This document shows positions 1 through 6,045 of a stretch of DNA of 11,859 nt, piece by piece. Positions within the stretch are counted from its first letter, which is position 1. Each line of letters opens with the position of its first letter. Source of the DNA: JAAZNV01 sp049297375 (GTDB lineage: Bacteria > Patescibacteriota > WWE3 > UBA101185 > UBA10185); contig JBAQUF010000030.1 of assembly GCA_049297375.1 (NCBI GenBank), positions 1-11,859 on the forward strand, given 5' to 3'. The translations under genes were made by a program, and so were the position numbers. The notes under the pieces were generated by a model that was given only the letters and a program-made list of their open reading frames with translations, made no database searches and was not told the DNA's origin.

Positions 1-2
1 CA

Positions 3-80
3 GTAAATGTTTATAGATCACATCTTTATGCTCCATCCGTATTTGATTATGCTTTATACACTAGTGGAAGCTTAGACTAA
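3..80 (+). CDS. C-terminal tail of an unidentified protein, 5' end outside window
   Basis: One forward frame stays open from the window edge to a TAA at 78-80 and would encode 25 residues ending YALYTSGSLD. The stretch is rich in Tyr, Ser, Leu and Ala and looks like ordinary protein, but it is too short to recognise. The other two forward frames stop at once. It would lie upstream of, and in the same direction as, the pilus cluster, so it may be another pilus or surface gene, but nothing in the sequence proves that. It could also be chance open frame. Confidence 0.4.
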   Translation, partial: VNVYRSHLYAPSVFDYALYTSGSLD

Positions 81-149
81 CCTACTCTTCTTTTGTTTGT
101 ATCTACAGCTTCATTTGTTTTTCCTTAACCAATTTATATTATGATTTTG

Positions 150-178
150 TTGACTTTGAATTAATATCAAATCATACT
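150..178 (+). promoter_or_regulatory. candidate distal promoter of the pilus cluster
   Basis: A -35-like TTGACT (150-155) and a -10-like CATACT (173-178) are separated by 17 bases. Transcription from here would give an untranslated leader of about 80 bases containing the hairpin at 187-212. The -10 is weak (two mismatches to TATAAT). Confidence 0.35.
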
Positions 179-186
179 TGAAGTAA

Positions 187-212
187 AGCAACAAGGTAAT
201 TTTTTTGTTGCT
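187..212 (+). repeat. inverted repeat (hairpin) in the leader of the pilus cluster
   Basis: AGCAACAA (187-194) pairs perfectly with TTGTTGCT (205-212) around a 10-base T-rich loop. No T-run follows it, so it is a poor intrinsic terminator. It may be an operator or a leader RNA hairpin if the distal promoter is used. Its right arm overlaps the -35 region of the proximal promoter candidate. Confidence 0.45.
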
Positions 213-235
213 AATAATTTAAAAATCTATATAAA
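208..235 (+). promoter_or_regulatory. candidate proximal promoter of the pilus cluster
   Basis: TTGCTA (208-213) and TATAAA (230-235) are 16 bases apart. A start near 242 would leave a leader of about 23 bases carrying the Shine-Dalgarno at 249-258. The -10 is good and the -35 only partial. Confidence 0.4.
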
Positions 236-248
236 GTTATATTGTTGT

Positions 249-258
249 AAGGAGGTGA
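249..258 (+). promoter_or_regulatory. strong Shine-Dalgarno that fixes the GTG start at 266
   Basis: AAGGAGGTGA is fully complementary to the usual anti-Shine-Dalgarno end of 16S rRNA. It sits about ten bases before GTG 266, there is no ATG in the prepilin leader, and the resulting leader peptide is a normal prepilin leader. It is by far the strongest ribosome-binding site among the pilin genes. Confidence 0.8.
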
Positions 259-265
259 CCTGTAG

Positions 266-847
266 GTGAAAAGATTAAATAAAAATAATGGCCCAGAGAC
301 AGGTTTTACTCTTATTGAGCTTCTTATAGTTATAGTTATCATTGGTATATTAGCAGGAGTACTTATTGCAGTTGTTAATCCATTTAGACAGCAAAATAGA
401 GCAAGAAATGCAACAATAAAGGCTTCCTTAACTAAAGTTGCTTTTGGTGTAAACACGGCAAGAGCATCCATTGGAAGACTTCCATCAAGCAGTGAGTTAT
501 CAGTAGAGCTTGACAACATTACTCCTAATGCAGATTGTACAGCTGTTGATGAGCTAGATTGTAGATTTACTTTAAGTGGAACAAGTTTACCTAACACATG
601 TGATGCAGGATTAATTGCAGGAGACACAGAAACAGGATCAAACTGCAATATGGCAATTTCTACAACCAATGCAGGTAGTTTAGTAAATGGAGCTTTTAGG
701 GTTGCTGCTAAACAATTCAAGATAAATCCAGCAGATGCCGGAGCAATTTTTGTTTTTGACTCAACAAAAGGATTGTGGTCTTGTCCGTCCGATGTTAACT
801 ATTCAACAGTTGATTTATCAGCTAGTTGCACAGTAGTAACTGAATAG
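266..847 (+). CDS. type IV prepilin, candidate main pilin subunit
   Basis: This 193-residue protein begins with a basic leader and a prepilin-peptidase site ETG^FTLIE (cleavage after Gly13, Glu at mature position 5), followed by a hydrophobic helix to about residue 38. That is the class III signal and assembly helix of type IV pilins, inserted in the cytoplasmic membrane and then assembled into the fibre. The globular part has six cysteines (91, 99, 112, 127, 173, 188), which could form three disulphides. It is first in the cluster, starts with GTG and has the best Shine-Dalgarno in the region, so high expression as the main subunit is my inference. It could instead be a minor pilin; the sequence alone does not settle that. 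Confidence 0.9.
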   Translation: MKRLNKNNGPETGFTLIELLIVIVIIGILAGVLIAVVNPFRQQNRARNATIKASLTKVAFGVNTARASIGRLPSSSELSVELDNITPNADCTAVDELDCRFTLSGTSLPNTCDAGLIAGDTETGSNCNMAISTTNAGSLVNGAFRVAAKQFKINPADAGAIFVFDSTKGLWSCPSDVNYSTVDLSASCTVVTE

Positions 848-853
848 TATAAC
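848..853 (+). promoter_or_regulatory. -10-like element just before the start at 859
   Basis: TATAAC lies five bases before ATG 859, and no Shine-Dalgarno is present. This spacing would place the transcript start at or within a base or two of the ATG. No clear -35 is seen. Confidence 0.35.
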
Positions 854-858
854 AATCT

Positions 859-1314
859 ATGAACAGAAAGAATGGATTTACATTAATAGAAATGATGATA
901 GTTGTGGTAGTCATTTCAATACTCAGTGGTATTACTGTGTCTGTACTTAATCAAGGAAAACAGCGGGATAGAGCTAAAGATTCTGTAAGTCTTGCAAATC
1001 TAGAAAAAATAGTTTCAGCCATAGAATCCTACTTTTATTCAGAAGGAAGTTACCCACTTATTGAAACCTCTGATAATGGCAATCCATTAAATAATGACTC
1101 AAACATAGTTCTTGATCAGTATATACAAACATGGCCAGAAGGGATTATATATATCTACGACTCTTCATCATCACAGTTTGCTGTATATGTTAAAAAGAAT
1201 GCTGATGATAATTACTATAAATTTTCATCAACTAGTGATGCAATACAAGAATGCAGAGGTGACACACAAGAACTTCTTGAAAAAGTTTCTGCATGTGATG
1301 TAGTTACTAATTAG
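859..1314 (+). CDS. type IV pilin-like protein (minor pilin)
   Basis: A 151-residue prepilin with a very short leader, MNRKNG^FTLIE (cleavage after Gly6, Glu5 of the mature form present), and a hydrophobic helix to about residue 28. The next segment, with the GKQRDRAKDS stretch and the 'IESYFYSEGSYP' pattern, resembles GspG-type pseudopilins, in which such a helix leads into the globular domain. Two cysteines near the C-terminus (in QECRG and SACDV) could form a disulphide loop like that of many pilins. It lies 11 bases after the preceding pilin gene and has no Shine-Dalgarno. Which minor pilin it corresponds to cannot be told. Confidence 0.88.
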   Translation: MNRKNGFTLIEMMIVVVVISILSGITVSVLNQGKQRDRAKDSVSLANLEKIVSAIESYFYSEGSYPLIETSDNGNPLNNDSNIVLDQYIQTWPEGIIYIYDSSSSQFAVYVKKNADDNYYKFSSTSDAIQECRGDTQELLEKVSACDVVTN

Positions 1315-1319
1315 TGGTT

Positions 1320-1339
1320 ATTAACATATAATTAACATA
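1320..1339 (+). repeat. two direct copies of ATTAACATA, 11 bases apart
   Basis: ATTAACATA occurs at 1320-1328 and 1331-1339, one DNA helical turn apart, in the 33-base gap before the third pilin gene. The repeat overlaps the promoter-like hexamers TATAAT (1327-1332) and CATAAT (1336-1341). It may be a tandem protein-binding site or simply AT-rich sequence. Confidence 0.45.
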
Positions 1340-1341
1340 AT
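1336..1341 (+). promoter_or_regulatory. -10-like element just before the start at 1348
   Basis: CATAAT lies six bases before ATG 1348, with a perfect TATAAT at 1327-1332 a little further upstream. No Shine-Dalgarno is present. Either could serve a leaderless or nearly leaderless transcript. Confidence 0.35.
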
Positions 1342-1347
1342 TAAAAT

Positions 1348-1896
1348 ATGAAGAATATTAGAAAACAAAAAGGATTTACATTAATAGAGTTAATGCTAGT
1401 TGTATTAATAATTGGAATTTTAAGTGGAGTTACGTTAAGTGTTTTAAACATTAGAGGGATACAGTCTAAATCCAGAGATGCTAGAAGAGTTGGAGATTTA
1501 AAAAAAGTACAAACTGCCCTTGAGCTTTATTACTCTGATTACAGAGGCTATCCTATGAAAAGTACATGGGAAAATATCAATGATTCTGTATCTGCCTTAT
1601 CTTTAGCAATAGTTCCAAGTTATATAAGCAAAATGCCTCTTGATCCGATAGAGGGTAAAGTCACACCTGACAACAATTGCTATGGAGGTGCTTCTGTTCA
1701 TGGTTATTATTACATTACACCAGATTGTGTTGGAAGTGGCTGTCTTGTTGGAAGATACATCTTAGGGGCTGTCATGGAAATTGAGACTAGTGCGTCTGAT
1801 AATCTTTGCTCTCAACTTGTAAACTGTCTTCAAGGATACATTTCAAATTGCAACTGCGGGGGAAATTATTGTTATGCTGTTGAAAACCCGCTTTAG
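1348..1896 (+). CDS. cysteine-rich GspG-like pilin
   Basis: This 182-residue prepilin has the leader MKNIRKQKG^FTLIE (cleavage after Gly9) and a hydrophobic helix to about residue 32. Residues 43-70 (SRDARRVGDLKKVQTALELY followed by a Tyr-rich segment ending YP) match the GspG/pseudopilin pattern very well. The C-terminal half is unusual in having eight cysteines (111, 127, 132, 154, 160, 168, 170, 175), the last three within eight residues next to glycines. These could form several disulphides or bind metal after export. The gene lacks a Shine-Dalgarno, and the next gene starts inside its 3' end. Confidence 0.9.
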   Translation: MKNIRKQKGFTLIELMLVVLIIGILSGVTLSVLNIRGIQSKSRDARRVGDLKKVQTALELYYSDYRGYPMKSTWENINDSVSALSLAIVPSYISKMPLDPIEGKVTPDNNCYGGASVHGYYYITPDCVGSGCLVGRYILGAVMEIETSASDNLCSQLVNCLQGYISNCNCGGNYCYAVENPL

Positions 1897-2398
1897 CATT
1901 AAAAATAGAACTTCTATCAATCCTTCCAAAGGCTTTACCATTATTGAGGTTGTTATTGTTACAGGTTTAATAATAATGCTAAGTTCTCTTGCAATTATTA
2001 ATTTTGATCCTATTGGAAACAAGAAAAAAGCAAGAGATCAAAAAAGAATCTCAGATATTTCAACTATAGACAGAGCTATAAGTGAGTTTGTAGCTGATAA
2101 GAAAAGATATCCAGATCAATCTAACACCTTAAGGCAAAGTACTATTCTTCCTGCAGGATCCTCTCAGCTTACAGGATCAGAATCCGGGTGGATTCAAGAA
2201 AATTTATCTTCCTACACTCCCCTTCTTCCTATAGATCCAGTAAATGATGATTCATATCACTACTACTATATTCATAATTCAAATAGCTATGAAATAAATG
2301 CTAAGTTGGAAATCTTAAATGATGAAATGGCAAATGATGGTGGAAATGATCCTACTTTTTATGAAATTGGAAATAATCTAAACCTAATTTCACCATAA
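1874..2398 (+). CDS. type IV pilin-like protein with long leader
   Basis: A 174-residue prepilin. The leader is 20 residues and basic, ending NPSKG^FTIIE, with Glu5 and a hydrophobic helix to about residue 44. KKKARDQKRISDISTIDRAI and the following 'KKRYP' resemble the GspG-type linker. It has no cysteine, unlike its neighbour. The ATG at 1874 overlaps the preceding gene by 23 bases; TTG at 1880 would also fit, giving an 18-residue leader. There is no other ATG before the cleavage site, so the exact start is uncertain. The overlap suggests translational coupling. Confidence 0.85.
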   Translation: MLLKTRFSIKNRTSINPSKGFTIIEVVIVTGLIIMLSSLAIINFDPIGNKKKARDQKRISDISTIDRAISEFVADKKRYPDQSNTLRQSTILPAGSSQLTGSESGWIQENLSSYTPLLPIDPVNDDSYHYYYIHNSNSYEINAKLEILNDEMANDGGNDPTFYEIGNNLNLISP

Positions 2399-2409
2399 TT
2401 TTGTGATAA

Positions 2410-2415
2410 TATAAA
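2410..2415 (+). promoter_or_regulatory. -10-like element just before the start at 2421
   Basis: TATAAA lies five bases before ATG 2421 and is preceded by TGATAAT (2404-2410). There is no Shine-Dalgarno in the 22-base gap between the genes. Confidence 0.35.
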
Positions 2416-2420
2416 TCTAT

Positions 2421-2954
2421 ATGACTCTGCCCACAAAGAACTCAGCATTTACTTTAATTGAACTGTTACTTGTTGTTACAATTATTTCTATCATTTCAGT
2501 GGGAGTTATCCCTGCATTTTCATCTTATATTAGAAATCAAAACTTAAAACAAGCTCAAGAACAATTAAAAAGTGATTTAAGAAGCACACAAAACAAGGCA
2601 TTAACAGGTTCTTTGTCAGATCAGCTTGTAGATGGAACTTTAGTGAAGTTTTGGGGTATAAAATTTACAAATAGTAGTTCTACTTACGATTATTTTATAT
2701 CTTCTTCTAACACCTCCTGCCCTGTAAATTATGTTGAAGGTCAGTATCAAGGAAATGGAAAGTTACCAAATGATTTAAAAATACAAAGCTTTGGTGAAGG
2801 ACAATATGGCTGCTTGTTTTTTAGTGTTCAAGATGGGGGTATTTATTCACCTGGTTTTGGAAGTGCTAGCTCTGTTGTTGTAGGTTACTCTGGATCTGAA
2901 GTTAAAAATATTTTCTTTAATAATTCAGGACTGATTTATTCTACTAATGAGTAA
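2421..2954 (+). CDS. GspH/FimT-like minor pilin
   Basis: A 177-residue prepilin with the site KNSA^FTLIE. The residue before the cut is Ala9 rather than the usual Gly, while Phe1, Leu3 and Glu5 are kept. A hydrophobic helix follows to about residue 31. Residues 34-56, with QAQEQLKSDLRSTQNKAL, match the linker of GspH/FimT pseudopilins, which prime fibre assembly at the tip. The rest is Ser/Gly/Tyr-rich and probably beta-structured, with two cysteines (in TSCPV and YGCLF). GspH/FimT-like genes typically precede PilV-, PilW- and PilX-like genes, as here. Confidence 0.87.
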   Translation: MTLPTKNSAFTLIELLLVVTIISIISVGVIPAFSSYIRNQNLKQAQEQLKSDLRSTQNKALTGSLSDQLVDGTLVKFWGIKFTNSSSTYDYFISSSNTSCPVNYVEGQYQGNGKLPNDLKIQSFGEGQYGCLFFSVQDGGIYSPGFGSASSVVVGYSGSEVKNIFFNNSGLIYSTNE

Positions 2955-2987
2955 ATAAGCACATATGTGTATTAGTACAAATGTAAA

Positions 2988-2993
2988 TATAAT
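2988..2993 (+). promoter_or_regulatory. perfect -10 hexamer just before the start at 2999
   Basis: TATAAT lies five bases before ATG 2999, with no Shine-Dalgarno in the 44-base gap. A 10-base palindrome CACATATGTG (2960-2969) lies upstream of it near the -35 position. No good -35 hexamer is seen. Confidence 0.4.
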
Positions 2994-2998
2994 TAAAT

Positions 2999-3511
2999 AT
3001 GACGATGAAAATTATTAAAAAAAGAAGAGAAAAAGAAAGAAAGAAAGATCAGAATGGCATTGCTTTAGTAGAGGTTGTTGCTTCCATTGGAATAGCTGTA
3101 ATTGTTATTACATCCCTAGTTTCTTTATCAATATCTACACTAAGAACATCTTTAAAAAGCAAACTTTTACTAGAAGGATCTAAAATAGCAAACAGAGAAC
3201 TAGAATTAGTAAGGGCATATAGAGACAATAGTTCTTCATGGGATCAGTTTATATCTGATATTAGACTGTGTGATGATGGTTGCTCCATGCTTACTGATGG
3301 ATCTGGGATATCTTCTGATGCAACTACAGAAAATGCGGGTACTACAGAAGCTTTAATTAGATCTTTTACAGCAACTACTCCTGAAGGAGCTCAATTAGCA
3401 TCTGGTGTTGATGACACAGCTAGAATATCTGTTTCTGTAACTTGGAATATTGGAGGAGAAACAAAAGGAACATACCTTTATACTGATTTAACCAACTGGA
3501 GGACAGAATAA
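2999..3511 (+). CDS. PilV/GspI-like minor pilin
   Basis: A 170-residue prepilin whose 20-residue leader holds nine Lys/Arg and ends DQNG^IALVEVV; Glu is at mature position 5. The 'ALVEVVASIGI' start and the SKIANRELELVRAYRD segment after the helix resemble PilV and GspI, minor pilins of the tip complex. The globular domain has a CDDGC pair and ends in a beta-rich region. The ATG at 3005 is an alternative start two residues later. The leader codons contain a 32-base purine-only run with four AAAG units (3032-3047). The next gene starts two bases after its stop. Confidence 0.86.
   Translation: MTMKIIKKRREKERKKDQNGIALVEVVASIGIAVIVITSLVSLSISTLRTSLKSKLLLEGSKIANRELELVRAYRDNSSSWDQFISDIRLCDDGCSMLTDGSGISSDATTENAGTTEALIRSFTATTPEGAQLASGVDDTARISVSVTWNIGGETKGTYLYTDLTNWRTE
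3032..3047 (+). repeat. (AAAG)4 short tandem repeat within a pilin leader
   Basis: Four consecutive AAAG units lie inside a purine-only run (3017-3048) that also includes seven A in a row (3017-3023). The run is translated as the Lys/Arg-rich leader of the PilV/GspI-like gene. Confidence 0.7.
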
Positions 3512-3513
3512 AC

Positions 3514-4089
3514 ATGAGAAGAAAGGAAGTAGTTAATAATAAAAAGTTAAGTAGGGAAAGTAACAAGGGTAAACAAGAAGGCTTTACACTAATAGAACTT
3601 CTTTTAGTAGTTGCTCTCTTAGCAGTATCAATTGGAGTTACTAACGATATTCTTATATCTTTAATTAGAAGCAATAACAAAACACAAGTAATGAATGAAA
3701 TTGAGCAGCAATCCAACTTCGTATCTTTAAAAATTGAAAAAGAATTGAGAAATGCTAGAGCAACAAATACTCCTGTTGCTGGAAGCAGTGGTACTATACT
3801 TAACTTTTCAACAAGAAGCGGAGACATTATTGAATATGAAGTTTTATCGGGGGTAATCTACAGAAAATTAAATTCTGGTCTTGCAATAGCTGTAACATCA
3901 AATGCTAGCCCTGGAGGAGTATTAGTATCTTGCAGTGGTAGTACCGATGGATGCTTTTCCACGTTTGGAGTTAATCCTCAAATAGTAAATATTAATATTG
4001 ATTTTACTCAAGCTCAACCAGGTTTAAGCAGATCTTACACAGGAAAAGTTGGAATAAAAAGTACAATTGTTATTAGAAACACTTACTAG
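3514..4089 (+). CDS. PilW/GspJ-like minor pilin
   Basis: A 191-residue prepilin. The basic 23-residue leader ends KQEG^FTLIELL; Glu5 is present and the hydrophobic helix runs to about residue 46. The following NEIEQQSNFVSLKIEKELRN is typical of the helix-to-domain linker of PilW/GspJ proteins, in which a Glu/Arg-rich 'I.KELRNA' segment leads into a beta-sheet domain. Two cysteines (VSCSG, DGCFS) may form a disulphide. A GGAGG sequence at 3498-3502, inside the previous gene, is 11 bases before the ATG and can act as Shine-Dalgarno. Position after the PilV/GspI-like gene fits the usual tip-complex order. Confidence 0.86.
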   Translation: MRRKEVVNNKKLSRESNKGKQEGFTLIELLLVVALLAVSIGVTNDILISLIRSNNKTQVMNEIEQQSNFVSLKIEKELRNARATNTPVAGSSGTILNFSTRSGDIIEYEVLSGVIYRKLNSGLAIAVTSNASPGGVLVSCSGSTDGCFSTFGVNPQIVNINIDFTQAQPGLSRSYTGKVGIKSTIVIRNTY

Positions 4090-4119
4090 AATATAAGGTA
4101 TAAAAATATAAGGTATAAA
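4090..4119 (+). repeat. 15-base tandem repeat, two perfect copies
   Basis: AATATAAGGTATAAA at 4090-4104 is followed immediately by an identical copy at 4105-4119. It directly follows the stop of the PilW/GspJ-like gene, in the longest gap within the pilus cluster. Each copy contains TATAAA and an AAGG. Confidence 0.8.
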
Positions 4120-4134
4120 CTTATTGCTCTCTTA

Positions 4135-4154
4135 TTAAAACATTTTAAAACATT
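4135..4154 (+). repeat. 10-base tandem repeat, two perfect copies
   Basis: TTAAAACATT occurs at 4135-4144 and again at 4145-4154, just upstream of the PilX/GspK-like gene. It has no stable hairpin and no clear terminator form. Confidence 0.75.
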
Positions 4155-4160
4155 TGATTT

Positions 4161-4166
4161 TAAGAT
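4161..4166 (+). promoter_or_regulatory. -10-like element just before the start at 4172
   Basis: TAAGAT, a TANNNT match, lies five bases before ATG 4172, the same spacing as at other starts in this cluster. No Shine-Dalgarno is present. Confidence 0.3.
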
Positions 4167-4171
4167 TATAG

Positions 4172-4999
4172 ATGATTAGGAAAAGAATAAATCTAAATCC
4201 AAATAGAGAAAAAGGACAAACTTTAGTAGCAATAGTTGTTCTTATGGTCTTAGCTCTTACTGTTGGTGTTATTGTGTCAAATAGATTCATAAAAAGCTTA
4301 AAAGATATATCACAATCTGATAACTCGTCTAAAGCATTGGCAGTTGCAGAAGCTGCCGTTGAAAGAATGCTTCTTTTACCAAATGAAACCCTTGAAGGAT
4401 ACATTAATTTTGGAAATTGTGGTTCTGAGTGTGTGTTAGAAATAACAGGAGTTATTGGTCAAAAAGTTAGAGCTGATGTTTCTTTAAGCTTTATTGGTGC
4501 AAGCAACGAACCATTTCAATTAAGAGGAAAAGAAGGAGAGGTATCACAAGTATTCTTGGATGGATATACATCTGGAAGTATTTTAAGTATTTGCTGGGAT
4601 GATACTGCGTCTATTTATACTTCATATATTTATGATCAAAGTGGTGTAATCAAATCTAATATTTATGCTTATAATTCAATTGGTTATAGTGGGTTTGATA
4701 ATGGTTTTACTGAAGCATCTTCATCTCAAGGTCATCAAAATTGTTTTAATGTTACTGCATCAAATACGCCTAAACTTTTAAGAATAAAACCTTTTCTGTC
4801 GGACCCCATTATTTATGTGATTCCTTCTGGTGGACAAACTCTTCCAAGCCAAGGAGTGTTAATTACATCTACTGGAAGAGCAGGAAATGCTATTAGAGTA
4901 GTAAAGGTATTAAAGTCTGTATCTTCTGCCCCTGAATATTTTGATTTTGTAATTTATCAAAAATCTAGTACAGACCCATTGTCTAATAGGACTAACTAA
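4172..4999 (+). CDS. PilX/GspK-like minor pilin without Glu5
   Basis: A 275-residue protein with a basic leader ending NREKG^QTLVA and a hydrophobic helix (about residues 18-37). The mature form would start with Gln and has Ala at position 5 in place of Glu. Loss of Glu5 is known for GspK, and PilX-type proteins also deviate in this region; such subunits sit at the fibre tip. The AVAEAAVERML segment (about residues 57-67) is the usual 'AR..AE.....' type motif after the helix in PilX. Four cysteines are visible (GNCGSEC, SICWD, HQNCF). It is the largest pilin-like gene here and the last before pilM. The rest of its domain is not recognised. Confidence 0.8.
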   Translation: MIRKRINLNPNREKGQTLVAIVVLMVLALTVGVIVSNRFIKSLKDISQSDNSSKALAVAEAAVERMLLLPNETLEGYINFGNCGSECVLEITGVIGQKVRADVSLSFIGASNEPFQLRGKEGEVSQVFLDGYTSGSILSICWDDTASIYTSYIYDQSGVIKSNIYAYNSIGYSGFDNGFTEASSSQGHQNCFNVTASNTPKLLRIKPFLSDPIIYVIPSGGQTLPSQGVLITSTGRAGNAIRVVKVLKSVSSAPEYFDFVIYQKSSTDPLSNRTN

Positions 5000-5001
5000 T
5001 G

Positions 5002-5007
5002 TAACAT
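5002..5007 (+). promoter_or_regulatory. -10-like element just before pilM
   Basis: TAACAT, preceded by TG, lies six bases before ATG 5014 in a 14-base gap with no Shine-Dalgarno. It fits the spacing seen at five other starts in the cluster. Confidence 0.3.
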
Positions 5008-5013
5008 TTTATT

Positions 5014-6045
5014 ATGCCCGTGATAGGTTTAAATATAGGAAAGAAGAGCTTTAGAGCAGTTGAGCTAGAAAACAAGAAGGATAAGCTCATACTAAACGCT
5101 TTTGGTACATTTACCAATCCTAAGATTACAACTGACCCCAGCTCTCCGGAAGATGTAAAACTGATATCATCTGCTCTTGAACAATTTATTTCAGAATCAG
5201 GATTTAGCACTTCAGATGTTGTTCTTAGCATAGATGAAACTCATGTATTTATGAGAATTATTAAGCTTCCTATTATGAGCGATAAAGAGCTAAAAAGTTC
5301 CATTAAGTATGAAGCTGAACAATATATTCCCCTACCTCTTGATCAAGTAAATATTTCATATCAAAAAATTGATCAGGATTTAATTGAAAAAGGAAAAATG
5401 AGTGTTCAAATTGTTGCAGCTAGAAAAGATATAGTTAATAAATACGTTGATATACTTAGGAAAGCTAAGCTTGTTCCAAGAGCTATAGAACCAGAAACAA
5501 TAGCTTTAGGAAGAGCTTTAGGGGATAAAATAGAAGCTCCATCCGGAACAATGATACTAGAAATGGGATATGGGAGCACCCTAATTGTTGTTTGTTATGG
5601 TGGTTTTGTGAGATTTACAAGATCCATTCCAATTGGAGGAGATGTTATTACTAAAACTCTTATGCAAAATCTTGGTTTAGATCACGACCAAGCTGAAGAG
5701 TATAAAAAAGCTTATGGTCTTGATGACTTCCAAGGAGAAGGAAAAGTTGCTCAAGTGGTAAAACCTATTGTTGATAACTTAATACTTGAAGTCCAAAGAG
5801 CTGCTGTTTTCTTCACAAATCACAACCCATCTGCTAGCATTAAAAGAGTTATCTTGAGTGGAGGAACTGCCCTTATGCCTAATCTCTTATCTTATGTTGC
5901 TAATAAACTTGATTTAGAAGTAATACTTGCTAATCCTTTAAATAATATTGAAATATCTCCTAAGATAGAAAAACAAAAACAACTTCTTATTGATGAAGCC
6001 CCTAGCTATGCATCTTCTATTGGTTTAGCTTTAAGGAGGTTTTAA
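5014..6045 (+). CDS. pilM: type IV pilus assembly protein PilM, actin-like ATPase
   Basis: A 343-residue cytoplasmic protein of the actin/FtsA-like fold. In type IV pili PilM docks on the N-terminal tail of PilN and links the motor to the membrane platform. Visible motifs are phosphate-1 GLNIGKKS (5-12), phosphate-2 LEMGYGST (182-189) and the adenosine motif ILSGGTALMPNL (280-291); PIGGDVITKTL (206-216) is also typical. The Asp usual in FtsA/actin phosphate-1 and phosphate-2 is Asn7 and Glu183 here; PilM proteins vary at these sites. Length is normal for the family. It overlaps pilN by one base (TAATG), so the two are probably translationally coupled. Confidence 0.95.
   Translation: MPVIGLNIGKKSFRAVELENKKDKLILNAFGTFTNPKITTDPSSPEDVKLISSALEQFISESGFSTSDVVLSIDETHVFMRIIKLPIMSDKELKSSIKYEAEQYIPLPLDQVNISYQKIDQDLIEKGKMSVQIVAARKDIVNKYVDILRKAKLVPRAIEPETIALGRALGDKIEAPSGTMILEMGYGSTLIVVCYGGFVRFTRSIPIGGDVITKTLMQNLGLDHDQAEEYKKAYGLDDFQGEGKVAQVVKPIVDNLILEVQRAAVFFTNHNPSASIKRVILSGGTALMPNLLSYVANKLDLEVILANPLNNIEISPKIEKQKQLLIDEAPSYASSIGLALRRF
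6033..6039 (+). promoter_or_regulatory. Shine-Dalgarno of pilN inside the end of pilM
   Basis: AAGGAGG encodes the last residues of PilM and lies five bases before ATG 6045, supporting that start and coupled translation. Confidence 0.75.

Noticed and set aside
211..720. 169-residue minus-strand open frame
   Set aside because: Antisense shadow of the first pilin, which has a clear prepilin signal and Shine-Dalgarno.
2960..2969. CACATATGTG palindrome before the PilV-like gene
   Set aside because: Ten-base palindromes in AT-rich DNA are expected by chance and no second copy was seen nearby.
3420..3827. 135-residue minus-strand open frame across two pilin genes
   Set aside because: Antisense of two well-supported prepilins; Leu/Ser-rich content is what antisense of AT-rich coding gives.
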